From: Mycobacterium kubicae
Lineage (GTDB): Bacteria > Actinomycetota > Actinomycetes > Mycobacteriales > Mycobacteriaceae
Direction: 5' to 3'
Length of the DNA stretch: 64,000 bases
Assembly (NCBI RefSeq): GCF_015689175.1
Contig: NZ_CP065047.1
Coordinates: forward strand, 1,922,001-1,986,000
This document shows, one piece after another, positions 18,864-28,591 of the stretch. The notes under the pieces were generated by a model. It searched no databases. It was not told where the DNA came from and saw only the letters and a list, made by a program, of their open reading frames with translations. Position numbers and translations under genes: made by a program. Positions within the stretch are counted from its first letter, which is position 1. The number at the start of each line of letters is the position of its first letter.

Positions 18864-19445
18864 TTACGACGGCGGCATCAGCACGGTGTCGATCATGTAC
18901 ACCGTCGCATTGAGCGTCGAGACTCCGCCGCACACGACGCTGGCGTTGTTGACCCGCAAGTTGTTGCCCTGTCCGGTGACCGTCACGCTGCCGCCCTGCA
19001 GGGTCTTGTGAGTTCCGACCACCTTGGCCGGAGAGGCCTGCCCCGGCACGACGTGGTAGGTCAAGATCCTGGTCAACATGTTGGAGTCGGTCTTGAGCTG
19101 GTCGATCGTCGAGGCCGGCAGCTTGCCGAACGCCGCGTCGGTGGGTGCGAACACCGTGAACTGGCCGCCGTTGAGGGTGTCGACCAGGTTGACCTGCGGG
19201 TTGAGCTGGCCCGACAGTGCCGACGTCAGCGTCGTCAACTGCGGGTTGTTGGAAGCCGCCTCCACCACGGGAACCTGCGACATGCCCTGGACCGAGGCCG
19301 GGCCAGACGGGTTCGCCGCGGCGTAGTCCGCGCATCCCGGGCCGACCAGGTCACCCGCCGACGCGGTTGGGGATGCGGACACCGCCAGTGCGACGAGGGT
19401 GGCCGCAGCGAAACCCGTTGCTGCAGTTTTGGTTTGAGCTTTCAT
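18864..19445 (-). CDS. Secreted fasciclin-domain protein, MPT70 type
   Basis: The product (193 aa) has a signal peptide (about 1-30, ending in TASAGDLVG) and one fasciclin (FAS1) domain, with the H1 box [16 protein letters not shown] and the YHVV box LTYHVVPGQ, plus [17 protein letters not shown] at the end. There is no lipobox Cys at the signal peptide end, so it is the soluble MPT70 and not the lipoprotein MPT83. Length equals that of MPT70. A strong AAGGAG precedes ATG 19445. It lies 96 bases downstream of dipZ, with a candidate SigK-type promoter of its own between them. Confidence 0.92.
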   Translation of the reverse strand: MKAQTKTAATGFAAATLVALAVSASPTASAGDLVGPGCADYAAANPSGPASVQGMSQVPVVEAASNNPQLTTLTSALSGQLNPQVNLVDTLNGGQFTVFAPTDAAFGKLPASTIDQLKTDSNMLTRILTYHVVPGQASPAKVVGTHKTLQGGSVTVTGQGNNLRVNNASVVCGGVSTLNATVYMIDTVLMPPS

Positions 19446-19510
19446 TACCGTTCGCTCCTTCGGTTAGTGTCGAGCCGGGTGTGCCGGCTCGGTGGACCCC
19501 CGACATGAGT

Positions 19511-19538
19511 TGTTCGGAGCAACGGGACGTTCGGATGG
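19511..19538 (-). promoter_or_regulatory. Candidate SigK-type promoter before the mpt70-like gene
   Basis: On the minus strand CCATCC (19538-19533), 16 bases, then CGAACA (19516-19511), starting just past the dipZ stop codon. mpt70 and mpt83 of M. tuberculosis belong to the SigK regulon; the motif form (CCATCC with a CGAA-type -10) is from memory. Confidence 0.5.
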
Positions 19539-19541
19539 GTG

Positions 19542-21269
19542 TCAGCCGTAGGTGAACGAGAACACCTGCAGCCCTTTGCTGGGCCGGACTTCCAGCGTGC
19601 CCTGCCCCTGCTGCGGGTCGGCCACGATCTGACGTGCCGTCGGTGGGCCACTGATCGGCATGGTGATGGTCTTGCCGTCTCGCGTGACGGTCAGCGTGCC
19701 GGTCCCGCCGACGACGATGAAGACGTCCTTGGCGTGGTAGTTGAGTTTGATGCCCGAGTCATCGCTGCCGGCGGTGGCGCCCTCGTGGTCCAGCGTCCAG
19801 ACCCCGGTCAAGGCGTAGGTGTCGGGTGCCTGGGTCGGCGGGTAGCCGAAGGTGGCCGTTCCCTCGTCGTAATGACCACCACCGCCGTAGTTGACGATCT
19901 TGCCGACGGCGAGATACGTCTCGGCCGTTTGGATGGCGTGCGGGGTGCGGTCTGGCGCGTTGACGGGCGCCGGGAGGCGGACGTCGTGGTTGGCTTCGGA
20001 AAGAAGTTGCCGGATGAGCCGTTCGGTGACGTCGTAATCGCCTTCGCCGAACTTGACGTGACGCACTGTCCCGTTGGCGTCGATCAGGTACTCCGCGGGC
20101 CAGTACATGTTGTTGTAGTTCGTCCACGTGGAGTAGTTGTTGTCCAGCGCAACCGGATAGGTGATGCCCAAGTCCTGTGCGCCTTTGACCACGTTGGCCG
20201 GTACCTTTTCGAACGCGTACTCGGGCGTGTGCACGCCGATGACTTCCAGGCCGCTGTCGTGGTAAGCCCGATACCAACCGGCCACGTGCGGGATGGCCCG
20301 CTGGCAGTTGATGCAGGAGTACGCCCAGAAGTCGACCAGAACGACCTTGCCGCGCAACGAGTTCAGCGCGATCGGCTGATCACCGGGCGTATTGAACCAT
20401 CCGGTGATGCCTTTGACATCGGGTGCGCGACCACAGTTCTGCAGCTGTTCGCCCCCGCCGCTGCACAGCGACAACAGCGGATTCACGCCGGTGCTGCCGC
20501 CGGTGTTGAGTTGGTTGAGGTCAGCTCCGCCGATCTTTTCCTGCAGTGGCGCGGTGTAGTCGGGGATGGCGCGCTGCAGCGCCGCCGGTACGTCCAGCAC
20601 CAGCGCCACCGCCAGCAGGATCGTCACTATGCCCGCGCCGATGCGGATTTCGCGCTGACGACGGCGAAAGGCGCTCAGCCGCTGGGCCAGACGCTGACCG
20701 GCCAGCGCGAAGAACAGCAACGGTATCGCCGTGCCGAGAGCGAACGCCGCGGTCAGCACGACGATGCCCAGGCTGATGGATGCGGTGGCGCCGGCCACGA
20801 CGATCGCTGTCAGCACCGGACCGGCACACGGCACATACAGCACGCCCAACGCCAAGCCGAGCCCGAAACCGTTGCCGCGATTGGCGATTCGCAGTTGCGG
20901 TATACGGGAGAACGGCTTTTCCAGCAGTTGCTCAACGCGCGGGAAGATGAGTCCCGCACCGATCGCCACCAGCGCGACCAGCGCCACCCAGCGCAGCGCG
21001 TCCTGTGGCAGGTGCAGTGCGGAAAGTAATGCCGAACCCAGCAGTGTGACGAGGCTGAAGCTGAGCACCAGTCCACCGATCACCCGGTAGGGCCGCGCCT
21101 TCGCTTCCGGCGGGGCCTGGACCGCTACGGCGCCCTCGGCCGGTTCGGAACCGATACCCGTTGAGGTTTGCGCGCCGGAGAAGAAGATCACCGGAAGCAC
21201 CGGCAGGATGCACGGCGATATGCCGGTGATGAGGCCGCCGAGGAACCCGATCAACGCGAGGGTAAACAT
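19542..21269 (-). CDS. dipZ: DipZ, CcdA-thioredoxin-carbohydrate-binding-like fusion
   Basis: The product (575 aa) has an N-terminal CcdA domain with about eight membrane helices and Cys in [11 protein letters not shown] and YVPCAGPVL, then an extracytoplasmic thioredoxin domain with [16 protein letters not shown] (CxxC) and a C-terminal beta-rich domain ending [11 protein letters not shown]. This is the M. tuberculosis DipZ (Rv2874) arrangement and suggests transfer of electrons to secreted thiol proteins. ATG 21269 has AAGGAGA upstream and begins the first helix; the frame stays open 135 codons further upstream, so longer annotated versions are possible. It is followed by mpt70, but the usual mpt83 partner is absent. 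Confidence 0.93.
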   Translation of the reverse strand: MFTLALIGFLGGLITGISPCILPVLPVIFFSGAQTSTGIGSEPAEGAVAVQAPPEAKARPYRVIGGLVLSFSLVTLLGSALLSALHLPQDALRWVALVALVAIGAGLIFPRVEQLLEKPFSRIPQLRIANRGNGFGLGLALGVLYVPCAGPVLTAIVVAGATASISLGIVVLTAAFALGTAIPLLFFALAGQRLAQRLSAFRRRQREIRIGAGIVTILLAVALVLDVPAALQRAIPDYTAPLQEKIGGADLNQLNTGGSTGVNPLLSLCSGGGEQLQNCGRAPDVKGITGWFNTPGDQPIALNSLRGKVVLVDFWAYSCINCQRAIPHVAGWYRAYHDSGLEVIGVHTPEYAFEKVPANVVKGAQDLGITYPVALDNNYSTWTNYNNMYWPAEYLIDANGTVRHVKFGEGDYDVTERLIRQLLSEANHDVRLPAPVNAPDRTPHAIQTAETYLAVGKIVNYGGGGHYDEGTATFGYPPTQAPDTYALTGVWTLDHEGATAGSDDSGIKLNYHAKDVFIVVGGTGTLTVTRDGKTITMPISGPPTARQIVADPQQGQGTLEVRPSKGLQVFSFTYG

Positions 21270-21305
21270 GTCTCCTTCGATACGGTCCTGTCCGCGGGCT
21301 GGTTC

Positions 21306-21349
21306 AAAAAGAAATGGCAAGGTAGCCCGCCGGCCCGGGCTACCTTGCC
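21306..21349 (-). terminator. Terminator-like hairpin within the dipZ leader
   Basis: A perfect 14-bp stem (21316-21329 with 21336-21349, GGCAAGGTAGCCCG) with a 6-base loop is followed on the minus strand by ATTTCTTTTT. It lies between the candidate dipZ promoter and the dipZ start codon, where no other minus-strand gene needs a terminator; an attenuator role is inferred. Confidence 0.55.
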
Positions 21350-21428
21350 GTAGGAGAGATAGCCTCAGTGTCCCGCACGAGCCGCCACGCTGTCGATTGG
21401 CGATGGGCCCGCGGCACACACCAGAAGT

Positions 21429-21456
21429 GATTCGGAGCCGCAGCCGTCCCGGACGG
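21429..21456 (-). promoter_or_regulatory. Candidate SigK-type promoter before dipZ
   Basis: On the minus strand CCGTCC (21456-21451), 16 bases, then CGAATC (21434-21429). The spacing equals that of the motif before the mpt70-like gene. It would give a leader of about 150 bases. Confidence 0.4.
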
Positions 21457-21495
21457 GCCGGAAATTGTGACGTGGGAAAGCGGCACAATGGGTGA

Positions 21496-22683
21496 GTGAC
21501 TACCGATGGCCGTCTGCGGGTGCTGGTGCTGGGCAGCACCGGTTCCATCGGCACCCAAGCGCTGGAAGTCATCGCCGCCAATCCGGACCGCTTCGAGGTG
21601 GTGGGGCTGGCCGCCGGGGGCCGGCAGTTGGACACCCTGTTGCGCCAGCGCGCCGAAACCGGCGTGACCAACATCGCCGTCGCCGACGATCATGCCGCCG
21701 AGGTGGCCGGAGACATTCCCTACCGCGGACCCGACGCCGCGACCCGGCTGGTCGAGGAAACCGAGGCCGACGTGGTGCTCAACGCGCTGGTCGGGGCGCT
21801 GGGGCTACGTCCGACCCTGGCCGCGCTGGCCTCCGGGGCCCGGCTGGCGCTGGCGAACAAGGAGTCGCTGGTGGCCGGCGGTCCGCTGGTGTTGCGGGCC
21901 GCGCAGCCCGGCCAGATCGTGCCGGTGGACTCCGAACACTCCGCGCTGGCGCAATGCCTGCGCGGCGGCACCCCCGAGGAAGTCGCCAAGCTGGTGCTCA
22001 CCGCTTCGGGCGGGCCGTTCCGGGGCTGGTCGGCCGCTCAACTCGCCGATGTCACCCCGGAGCAGGCCGGCGCGCATCCCACCTGGTCCATGGGGCCGAT
22101 GAACACCCTGAATTCGGCGTCGCTGGTCAACAAGGGCCTCGAGCTCATCGAAACCCACCTGCTGTTCGGCATTGCCTATGAGCGCATCGAGGTCGTCGTA
22201 CACCCGCAGTCGATCGTTCACTCGATGGTCACGTTCATCGATGGCTCGACGATCGCCCAAGCCAGCCCACCGGACATGAAGCTGCCGATCTCATTGGCGT
22301 TGGGCTGGCCCCACCGGGTCGCCGGAGCGGCCCTGAGCTGCGACTTCAGCACCGCTTCCAGCTGGGAGTTCGAGCCGCTGGACAGTGCGGTTTTCCCCGC
22401 CGTGGAGTTGGCGCGTCAGGCCGGGGAGATCGGTGGCTGCATGACCGCGGTCTACAACGCCGCCAACGAGGAGGCGGCCGAAGCGTTCCTGACCGGCCGG
22501 ATCGCTTTCTCGTCCATCGTCGCGACAATCGCCGACGTGCTGCGCGGGGCCGACCAATGGGCCGCTTCACCCGCTACCGTGGATGACGTACTTGACGCGC
22601 AGCGTTGGGCCCGCGAGCGAGCGCAACGCGCGATCGCAGCAAGCCCAGTGAAAGTTTCCGGCATGGCTTTAGAAAGGTCGTAA
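21496..22683 (+). CDS. dxr: 1-deoxy-D-xylulose 5-phosphate reductoisomerase
   Basis: The product (395 aa) makes MEP from DXP with NADPH in the non-mevalonate isoprenoid pathway; it is the fosmidomycin target. The NADPH motif [16 protein letters not shown] is near residue 9. Then come [24 protein letters not shown] (metal ligand residues), [33 protein letters not shown] and [10 protein letters not shown]. It starts at GTG 21496; rip1 follows after eight bases and ispG, the penultimate-step enzyme, two genes on, so the cluster serves isoprenoid supply. The C-terminus is slightly shorter than in M. tuberculosis as I recall. Confidence 0.96.
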   Translation: MTTDGRLRVLVLGSTGSIGTQALEVIAANPDRFEVVGLAAGGRQLDTLLRQRAETGVTNIAVADDHAAEVAGDIPYRGPDAATRLVEETEADVVLNALVGALGLRPTLAALASGARLALANKESLVAGGPLVLRAAQPGQIVPVDSEHSALAQCLRGGTPEEVAKLVLTASGGPFRGWSAAQLADVTPEQAGAHPTWSMGPMNTLNSASLVNKGLELIETHLLFGIAYERIEVVVHPQSIVHSMVTFIDGSTIAQASPPDMKLPISLALGWPHRVAGAALSCDFSTASSWEFEPLDSAVFPAVELARQAGEIGGCMTAVYNAANEEAAEAFLTGRIAFSSIVATIADVLRGADQWAASPATVDDVLDAQRWARERAQRAIAASPVKVSGMALERS

Positions 22684-22691
22684 CGCACCCG

Positions 22692-23906
22692 ATGATGTTC
22701 GTTACCGGCATAGTGCTGTTCGCGCTGGCCATCCTCTTCTCGGTCGCCCTGCACGAGTGCGGCCACATGTGGGCCGCGCGCGCCACCGGCATGAAGGTGC
22801 GGCGCTACTTCGTCGGGTTCGGTCCCACACTGTGGTCCACCCGCCGCGGGGAAACCGAATACGGGGTCAAGGCCATCCCGGCCGGGGGCTTCTGTGACAT
22901 CGCCGGCATGACACCGGTCGAAGACCTCGAGCCCGACGAGCGCGACCGCGCGATGTACAAGCAGGCCACCTGGAAGCGCGTGGCGGTGTTGTTCGCCGGC
23001 CCCGGCATGAACTTCGTCATCTGCCTGGTGTTGATCTACGCCATCGCGGTCATCTGGGGCCTGCCGAACCTGCACCCGTCGACCAAGGCCGTGGTCGGTG
23101 AAACCGGTTGTGTGGCAACCGAAACCGCGCAGGGCAAGTTGGAGAAGTGCAACGGCCCGGGTCCGGCGGCGATCGCGGGTATCCGGCCCGGTGACGTCGT
23201 CGTCAAGGTCGGTGACACCCCGGTGTCCAGCTTCGACGAGATGGCCGCGGCGGTGCGCAAGATGCACGGCGTCATCCCGGTCGTCGTCGACCGCAACGGG
23301 ACCACCGTCACCACCAACGTCAACGTCGAGTCGACGCAACGCTGGCTGCCCACCGGGCAGGGCAAGCAGGTGCGGCCCGCGACCGTGGGAGCCATCGGCG
23401 TCGGTGCCCCCCGCAATGCGCCCACGCAATACGGGGTGTTCTCGGCCATACCCGGCACGCTGGCGTTCGCCGGCGACCTGACCGTCGAGGTGGGCAAGGC
23501 GCTGGTCACCATCCCGACCAAGGTCGGCGCCCTGGTGCACGCCATCGGCGGGGGGGAGCGCGACCCGCAGACCCCGATCAGCGTTGTGGGAGCCAGCATC
23601 ATCGGTGGTGACACCGTCGACCACGGGCTGTGGGTGGCGTTCTGGTTCTTCCTGGCGCAGCTCAATCTCATCCTGGGGGCGATCAACCTGCTGCCGTTGT
23701 TGCCGTTCGACGGCGGTCACATCGCCGTCGCGGTGTACGAGAAGATCCGCAACACCATCCGGTCGGCCCGCGGCAAGGTCGCCGCGGCGCCGGTGAACTA
23801 CCTCAAGCTCATGCCGGCGACCTACGTCGTCCTCGTCTTCGTCGTCGGCTACATGCTGTTGACCGTCACCGCCGACTTGGTCAACCCGATCAGGCTCTTC
23901 CAGTAA
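22692..23906 (+). CDS. rip1: Site-2 zinc metalloprotease Rip1
   Basis: The product (404 aa, same as Rv2869c) is an S2P/RseP intramembrane protease that cuts anti-sigma factors, including those of SigK, SigL and SigM in M. tuberculosis. HExxH is His21-Glu22-x2-His25 in the first helix. A central PDZ domain (about 120-220: [27 protein letters not shown]) precedes the third-ligand motif [12 protein letters not shown]. About four membrane segments are present. A start at ATG 22692 or 22695 is possible. It is coupled between dxr and ispG. Its link to SigK is notable since dipZ and mpt70 lie just upstream. Confidence 0.95.
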   Translation: MMFVTGIVLFALAILFSVALHECGHMWAARATGMKVRRYFVGFGPTLWSTRRGETEYGVKAIPAGGFCDIAGMTPVEDLEPDERDRAMYKQATWKRVAVLFAGPGMNFVICLVLIYAIAVIWGLPNLHPSTKAVVGETGCVATETAQGKLEKCNGPGPAAIAGIRPGDVVVKVGDTPVSSFDEMAAAVRKMHGVIPVVVDRNGTTVTTNVNVESTQRWLPTGQGKQVRPATVGAIGVGAPRNAPTQYGVFSAIPGTLAFAGDLTVEVGKALVTIPTKVGALVHAIGGGERDPQTPISVVGASIIGGDTVDHGLWVAFWFFLAQLNLILGAINLLPLLPFDGGHIAVAVYEKIRNTIRSARGKVAAAPVNYLKLMPATYVVLVFVVGYMLLTVTADLVNPIRLFQ

Positions 23907-23928
23907 GGGCCGGGAAGAAAGGTCCACT

Positions 23929-25101
23929 GTGACCACTGGCCTGGGCATGCCGCAGCCGCCGCCGCCCACGCTTGCCCCCCGGCGCACCACCCGTCAGCTG
24001 ATGGTGCGCGACGTCGGGGTCGGCAGCGACTACCCGATTTCGGTGCAGTCGATGTGCACCACCAAGACGCACGACGTCAACGCCACCTTGCAGCAGATCG
24101 CCGAATTGACCACGGCGGGCTGCGACATCGTCCGGGTGGCCTGTCCCCGCCAGGAGGACGCCGACGCGCTGCCGGCGATCGCCAAGAAAAGCAAGATCCC
24201 GGTGATCGCCGACATCCACTTCCAGCCGAAGTACATCTTCGCCGCGATCGACGCCGGTTGTGCGGCCGTGCGGGTCAACCCCGGCAACATCAAGGAATTC
24301 GACGGCCGGGTCGGTGAGGTCGCCAAGGCGGCCGCCGCGGCCGGCATCCCGATCCGTATCGGCGTCAACGCCGGGTCGCTGGACAAGCGGTTCATGCAGA
24401 AGTACGGCAAGGCCACCCCCGAGGCGCTGGTCGAGTCGGCGCTCTGGGAAGCCTCACTGTTCGAAGAGCATGGCTTCGGCGACATCAAGATCAGCGTCAA
24501 GCACAACGACCCGGTGGTCATGGTCGCCGCCTACGAACAGCTGGCCGCCCATTGCGACTATCCGCTGCACCTCGGCGTCACCGAGGCGGGTCCGGCGTTC
24601 CAGGGCACCATCAAGTCCGCGGTGGCCTTTGGCGCCCTGCTGTCCAAGGGCATCGGCGACACCATCCGGGTGTCGTTGTCGGCGCCGCCAGTCGAGGAGG
24701 TCAAGGTCGGCAACCAGATCCTGGAATCGCTGAACCTGCGGCCGCGGTCGCTCGAGATCGTGTCCTGCCCGTCGTGCGGTCGCGCCCAAGTCGACGTCTA
24801 CACGCTGGCCAACGAGGTGAGCGCCGGCCTGGACGGCCTCGAGGTGCCGTTGCGGGTGGCGGTGATGGGCTGCGTCGTCAACGGCCCGGGCGAAGCGCGC
24901 GAGGCCGACCTGGGTGTGGCCTCCGGCAACGGCAAGGGCCAGATCTTCGTGCGCGGCGAGGTGATCAAGACCGTGCCCGAAGCCCAGATCGTGGAGACGC
25001 TGATCGAAGAGGCGATGCGGATCGCTTCGGAGTTGGAGACAGAAACCGGAGGAGATCCGGGCGCGACGGCAAGCGGTTCGCCTATTGTGACCGTAAGCTG
25101 A
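23929..25101 (+). CDS. ispG: 4-hydroxy-3-methylbut-2-enyl diphosphate synthase (flavodoxin)
   Basis: The product (390 aa) converts MEcPP to HMBPP using a [4Fe-4S] cluster. The TIM-barrel part has [36 protein letters not shown] [14 protein letters not shown] and VRVNPGNI. Cluster ligands are in [11 protein letters not shown] (two Cys) and [20 protein letters not shown] (third Cys). It begins at GTG 23929, 22 bases after rip1, and the following GNAT gene starts close to its end. Confidence 0.96.
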   Translation: MTTGLGMPQPPPPTLAPRRTTRQLMVRDVGVGSDYPISVQSMCTTKTHDVNATLQQIAELTTAGCDIVRVACPRQEDADALPAIAKKSKIPVIADIHFQPKYIFAAIDAGCAAVRVNPGNIKEFDGRVGEVAKAAAAAGIPIRIGVNAGSLDKRFMQKYGKATPEALVESALWEASLFEEHGFGDIKISVKHNDPVVMVAAYEQLAAHCDYPLHLGVTEAGPAFQGTIKSAVAFGALLSKGIGDTIRVSLSAPPVEEVKVGNQILESLNLRPRSLEIVSCPSCGRAQVDVYTLANEVSAGLDGLEVPLRVAVMGCVVNGPGEAREADLGVASGNGKGQIFVRGEVIKTVPEAQIVETLIEEAMRIASELETETGGDPGATASGSPIVTVS

Positions 25102-25151
25102 TAGTGGCCAATCTCACCGGCCGCCACTTCGCATCACAGAGAGTTGATTGG

Positions 25152-26006
25152 ATGTCGGCTCCGCCCCTCATGCGCCTTGTCGGCGAGCGACGGGTGAACG
25201 TGGTGCGTGACGCCGCCGCCGTGTGGCGGGTGCTCGGCGAGAACCCGGTCGAGTCCTGCATGGTCGCCGCGCGGGTGGCCGATTACGGGGTCGAGCCGAA
25301 TTCCATTGGCGGAGAACTGTGGACGCGGCGTCACCCGGACGAGTCGCTGTGCTTTGCCGGTGCCAACTTGATCCCGCTGCGCGGCGGGCCCGCCGATCTG
25401 AACGCCTTCGCCGACGAGGCGATGAGCACCACGCGCCGCTGCTCGTCGCTGGTCGGCCGGGCCGACCTGGTGCTGCCGATGTGGCAGCGCCTCGAGCGCG
25501 CCTGGGGCCCGGCCCGCGACGTGCGTGCCGACCAGCCGTTGATGGCGATCGACACCCATCCCAACTGTGTGCTCGACACCGGCGTGCGCCAGGTGCGGCC
25601 CGAGGAGTTGGACGCCTATCTGGTGGCCGCGGTGGACATGTTCATCGGCGAAGTGGGCGTCGACCCGCGCATGGGCGACGGCGGGCGGGGTTACCGCCGC
25701 CGAGTGGCCAGCCTGATCGCGGCCGGACGCGCCTGGGCGCGCTTCGAACACGGCCAGGTGGTCTTCAAAGCCGAGGTGGGTTCGCAGTCGCCGTCGGTAG
25801 GCCAGATCCAGGGGGTGTGGGTGCATCCCGAGTGGCGCGGGCTGGGACTGGGCACCGCCGGCACCGCCACCCTGGCCGCGGTGATCGTCGGCAGCGGACG
25901 CATCGCCAGCCTTTACGTCAACAACTTCAACACCGTGGCCCGCGCCGCGTACGCCCGCGTCGGCTTCAAAGAAGTCGGCACCTTCGCCACGGTCCTGCTC
26001 GACTAG
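25152..26006 (+). CDS. GNAT acetyltransferase with N-terminal DUF4081 domain
   Basis: The product (284 aa, the length of Rv2867c) has an N-terminal domain of unknown function (about 1-140; ADYGVEPNSIGGELWTRR, SLVGRADLVLPMWQRLE) and a C-terminal GNAT fold with the acetyl-CoA motif VGQIQGVWVHPEWRGLGLGTAGTATLAAV and the closing LYVNNFNTVARAAYARVGFKEVGTFATVLL. The substrate is unknown. ATG 25152 gives the family length; GTG 25104, three bases after the ispG stop, is an alternative that would add 16 residues. It ends the dxr-rip1-ispG cluster. Confidence 0.85.
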   Translation: MSAPPLMRLVGERRVNVVRDAAAVWRVLGENPVESCMVAARVADYGVEPNSIGGELWTRRHPDESLCFAGANLIPLRGGPADLNAFADEAMSTTRRCSSLVGRADLVLPMWQRLERAWGPARDVRADQPLMAIDTHPNCVLDTGVRQVRPEELDAYLVAAVDMFIGEVGVDPRMGDGGRGYRRRVASLIAAGRAWARFEHGQVVFKAEVGSQSPSVGQIQGVWVHPEWRGLGLGTAGTATLAAVIVGSGRIASLYVNNFNTVARAAYARVGFKEVGTFATVLLD

Positions 26007-26086
26007 CGCTGCCCGGCGCGCGCATAACGGTTCCATCTCGGTGTGTCGGCGCCGCTGCGGCCGTCACAGCTCTAACATCAGCACCG

Positions 26087-27898
26087 ATGGTAACTCGAAC
26101 AACATTGGTTTCAGCGGCGATGTGTTTGCTGTCGGTGGCGGTGGTCGCGGTGCCGGGCTGCACGCCCCGCCCCGAGGGCCCGGGTCCGGCCGCGGAGAAG
26201 TTCTTCAAAGCGCTGTCGGTCGGGGACACCGCTACGGCCGCCCAGGTGACCGACGACGCCAACGAGGCGCGCGTGGCGTTGAACGCGGCGTGGGCGGGTC
26301 TGCAAGCCACTCATTTGGACGCCCAACTGCTCAGCGCCAAGTACGCCGAGGACGTCGGCACGGTGGCCTACCGGTTCACCTGGCACCTGCCGAAGAACCG
26401 GAGCTGGAGTTACGACGGCCAGCTGAAGATGGCCCGCGACGAGGGGCGCTGGCAGGTTCGCTGGACCACCACCGGACTGCACCCCAAGCTCGGCGAGCAT
26501 CAGACGTTCGCCTTGCGGTCCGACCCGCCGCCGCGCGCCTCGGTCAACGAACTGGGCGGCAGCGACGTGCTGGCGCCGGGGTTCCTGTATCACTACATGC
26601 TGGACGCCGCCGCGGCCGGTCCGGACCTGAGCGCGACAGCGCATGCGGTCGTGGAGGCCCTGCATCCGTTCAACGACACCCTCAACGACCCACAACTGCT
26701 CGCCGAAATGGCCAGCTCTGCCACCAAACCGGTCGATCTGGTCACGCTGCTTCCCGACGACAGCAACAAGGTCTTCCCGGCGATCGGCAACTTGCACGGC
26801 GTGGTGATCACCCAGCAGCCCGAGCTGCTGCCCACCGATCCGCACTTCGCGCCCGCGGTGGTGAGCCAGGTGAAGAAGGCCGTGGTCGACCAACTCGACG
26901 GCCAGGCCGGCTGGCGGGTGGTCAGCGTGAACCAGAACAACGTCGACGTCGCCGTGTTGCACGAAGTCGCAGGCGCGCCGGCACCCTCGGTGTCGATCAC
27001 GTTGGACCGGGCGGTACAGAACGCCGCCCAGCACGCCGTGGACACCCGGGGCGGCAAGGCGATGCTGGTCGCGATCAAACCGTCGACCGGCGAGATTCTG
27101 GCGATCGCGCAGAACGCCGGCGCGGACGCCGAAGGGCTGCTGGCCACCACGGGCCTCTATCCGCCCGGTTCGACCTTCAAGATGGTCACCGCCGGCGCGG
27201 CCGTCGACCGCGACATGGCCACCCCCAACACGATGCTCGGCTGCCCCGGCCACCTGGACATCGGCCACCGCAGCATCCCCAATTACGGCGGCTTCGACCT
27301 GGGCGTGGTGCCGCTGTCCCGGGCCTTCGCCAGCTCCTGCAACACCACGTTCGCGGAGTTGAGCAGCAAGTTGCCGCCCCGCGGCCTGACGCAGGCGGCC
27401 ACCCGCTACGGGATCGGCCTGGACTTCCAGGTCGACGGCATCACCACGGTGACCGGATCGGTGCCGCCCACGGTCGACTTGACCGAGCGGACCGAGGACG
27501 GCTTCGGGCAGGGCCGGGTGTTGGCCAGCCCGTTCGGCATGGCGCTGGTCGCGGCCACCGTCGCGGCGGGTAAGACCCCGGTTCCGCAGCTGATCGCCGG
27601 TCGCCCGACGTCTGTCGACGGCGACAACACGCCGATCAGCCCGAAGATGGTGGACGCGCTGCGGCCGATGATGCGACTGGTGGTGACCAACGGGACCGCC
27701 AAGGACATCGCCGGCTGCGGCGAGGTGTTCGGCAAGACCGGGGAAGCCGAGTTCCCGGGCGGATCGCACTCCTGGTTCGCCGGTTACCGGGGCGACCTGG
27801 CGTTCGCGGCACTGATCGTCGGGGGCGGCAGCTCGGAATACGCGGTGCGGATGACCAAAGTCATGCTGGAATCGCTGCCGCCGGGCTACCTGGCCTAG
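26087..27898 (+). CDS. Penicillin-binding lipoprotein (class B-type transpeptidase)
   Basis: The product (603 aa, same as Rv2864c) starts with a lipoprotein signal, with the modified Cys in VAVPGCTPRP. An NTF2-like MecA-N domain follows at about residues 35-150 (AEKFFKALSVGDTATAAQVTDD), then a dimerisation region and the transpeptidase domain. The active-site motifs are Ser362-x2-Lys365 (STFK), Ser417-x-Asn419 (SCN) and Lys550-Thr-Gly (KTG), all intact. It should cross-link peptidoglycan; it is one of the reported carbapenem or cephalosporin targets in M. tuberculosis. A TANNNT -10 element at 26073-26078 sits eight bases before ATG 26087, suggesting a near-leaderless mRNA. The relFG genes that flank it in M. 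tuberculosis are absent. Confidence 0.94.
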   Translation: MVTRTTLVSAAMCLLSVAVVAVPGCTPRPEGPGPAAEKFFKALSVGDTATAAQVTDDANEARVALNAAWAGLQATHLDAQLLSAKYAEDVGTVAYRFTWHLPKNRSWSYDGQLKMARDEGRWQVRWTTTGLHPKLGEHQTFALRSDPPPRASVNELGGSDVLAPGFLYHYMLDAAAAGPDLSATAHAVVEALHPFNDTLNDPQLLAEMASSATKPVDLVTLLPDDSNKVFPAIGNLHGVVITQQPELLPTDPHFAPAVVSQVKKAVVDQLDGQAGWRVVSVNQNNVDVAVLHEVAGAPAPSVSITLDRAVQNAAQHAVDTRGGKAMLVAIKPSTGEILAIAQNAGADAEGLLATTGLYPPGSTFKMVTAGAAVDRDMATPNTMLGCPGHLDIGHRSIPNYGGFDLGVVPLSRAFASSCNTTFAELSSKLPPRGLTQAATRYGIGLDFQVDGITTVTGSVPPTVDLTERTEDGFGQGRVLASPFGMALVAATVAAGKTPVPQLIAGRPTSVDGDNTPISPKMVDALRPMMRLVVTNGTAKDIAGCGEVFGKTGEAEFPGGSHSWFAGYRGDLAFAALIVGGGSSEYAVRMTKVMLESLPPGYLA

Positions 27899-27980
27899 CG
27901 GCGAATTCCGCCGCGTTTCGCCGCCGCGCGGGCCTGTAACCTGGTCTTTGCTCGATTTGGCGGCGACATCAGGGAAGGCC

Positions 27981-28577
27981 ATGACGGACAGCGGTGGGGA
28001 CATGGTGGCTCCTATGCCACTGCGCGTCTCCGATGCCGACCGCAACGGCACCATGCGCCGCCTGCACAACGCCTTGGCCCTCGGGCTGATCGACATCGAC
28101 GAGTTCGAGCAGCGGTCGTCTCGGGTGTCGTTCGCCCGCACCCGCGACGAGCTGGACGGGCTGGTCGGCGATCTGCCCGGGCCGGGCGCCATCGTCACCT
28201 CCGCGACCGACCGGGTGGAGCTGCGCGGCTGGGCCGGCTCCCTGAAACGCCAGGGCGCGTGGATGGTGCCCACCCGCCTGGCGCTGGTGCGCCGGGTCGG
28301 CAACATCGACCTCGACCTGACCAGAGCCCGCTTCGCCGGTCCCGTGGTGGTCATCGAACTCGACATGAAGTTCGGCTCGCTGGACCTGCGGCTGCCCGAG
28401 GGAGCCAGCGCCTCGATCGACGACGTCGAGGTGTACGTGGGTAGCGCGGTCGATCGCCGCAAGGACGCACCGGCCGAAGGCACGCCGCATGTCGTCCTCA
28501 CCGGTCAGGTGGTGTTCGGGTCGGTGGTGATCCGGGGACCCCGCCGGGCGTTACGTCGCCGGGTCGGATTCAGCTGA
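27981..28577 (+). CDS. DUF1707 domain protein
   Basis: The product (198 aa) has the actinobacterial DUF1707 (SHOCT-like) domain at about residues 12-65: [55 protein letters not shown], followed by a beta-rich C-terminal half ([49 protein letters not shown]) resembling cell-wall stress response domains. There is no membrane segment. I chose ATG 27981 with GGGAAGG upstream, over the ATG-like start at 27948. Its function is unknown; the location after a penicillin-binding protein and before mapB is as in other mycobacteria. Confidence 0.85.
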   Translation: MTDSGGDMVAPMPLRVSDADRNGTMRRLHNALALGLIDIDEFEQRSSRVSFARTRDELDGLVGDLPGPGAIVTSATDRVELRGWAGSLKRQGAWMVPTRLALVRRVGNIDLDLTRARFAGPVVVIELDMKFGSLDLRLPEGASASIDDVEVYVGSAVDRRKDAPAEGTPHVVLTGQVVFGSVVIRGPRRALRRRVGFS

Positions 28578-28591
28578 CTAAGCTGGCAACC

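Noticed and set aside
25991..26086. relFG-type toxin-antitoxin genes next to the penicillin-binding gene
   Set aside because: The gap between the GNAT and lipoprotein genes is only 80 bases and has no coding capacity for them.
26111..28501. A 796-codon open frame on the minus strand
   Set aside because: It is antisense to the penicillin-binding lipoprotein and DUF1707 genes, which have full motifs. Long antisense frames are expected at this GC content, and its translation is Arg/Gly/Gln-rich without family patterns.
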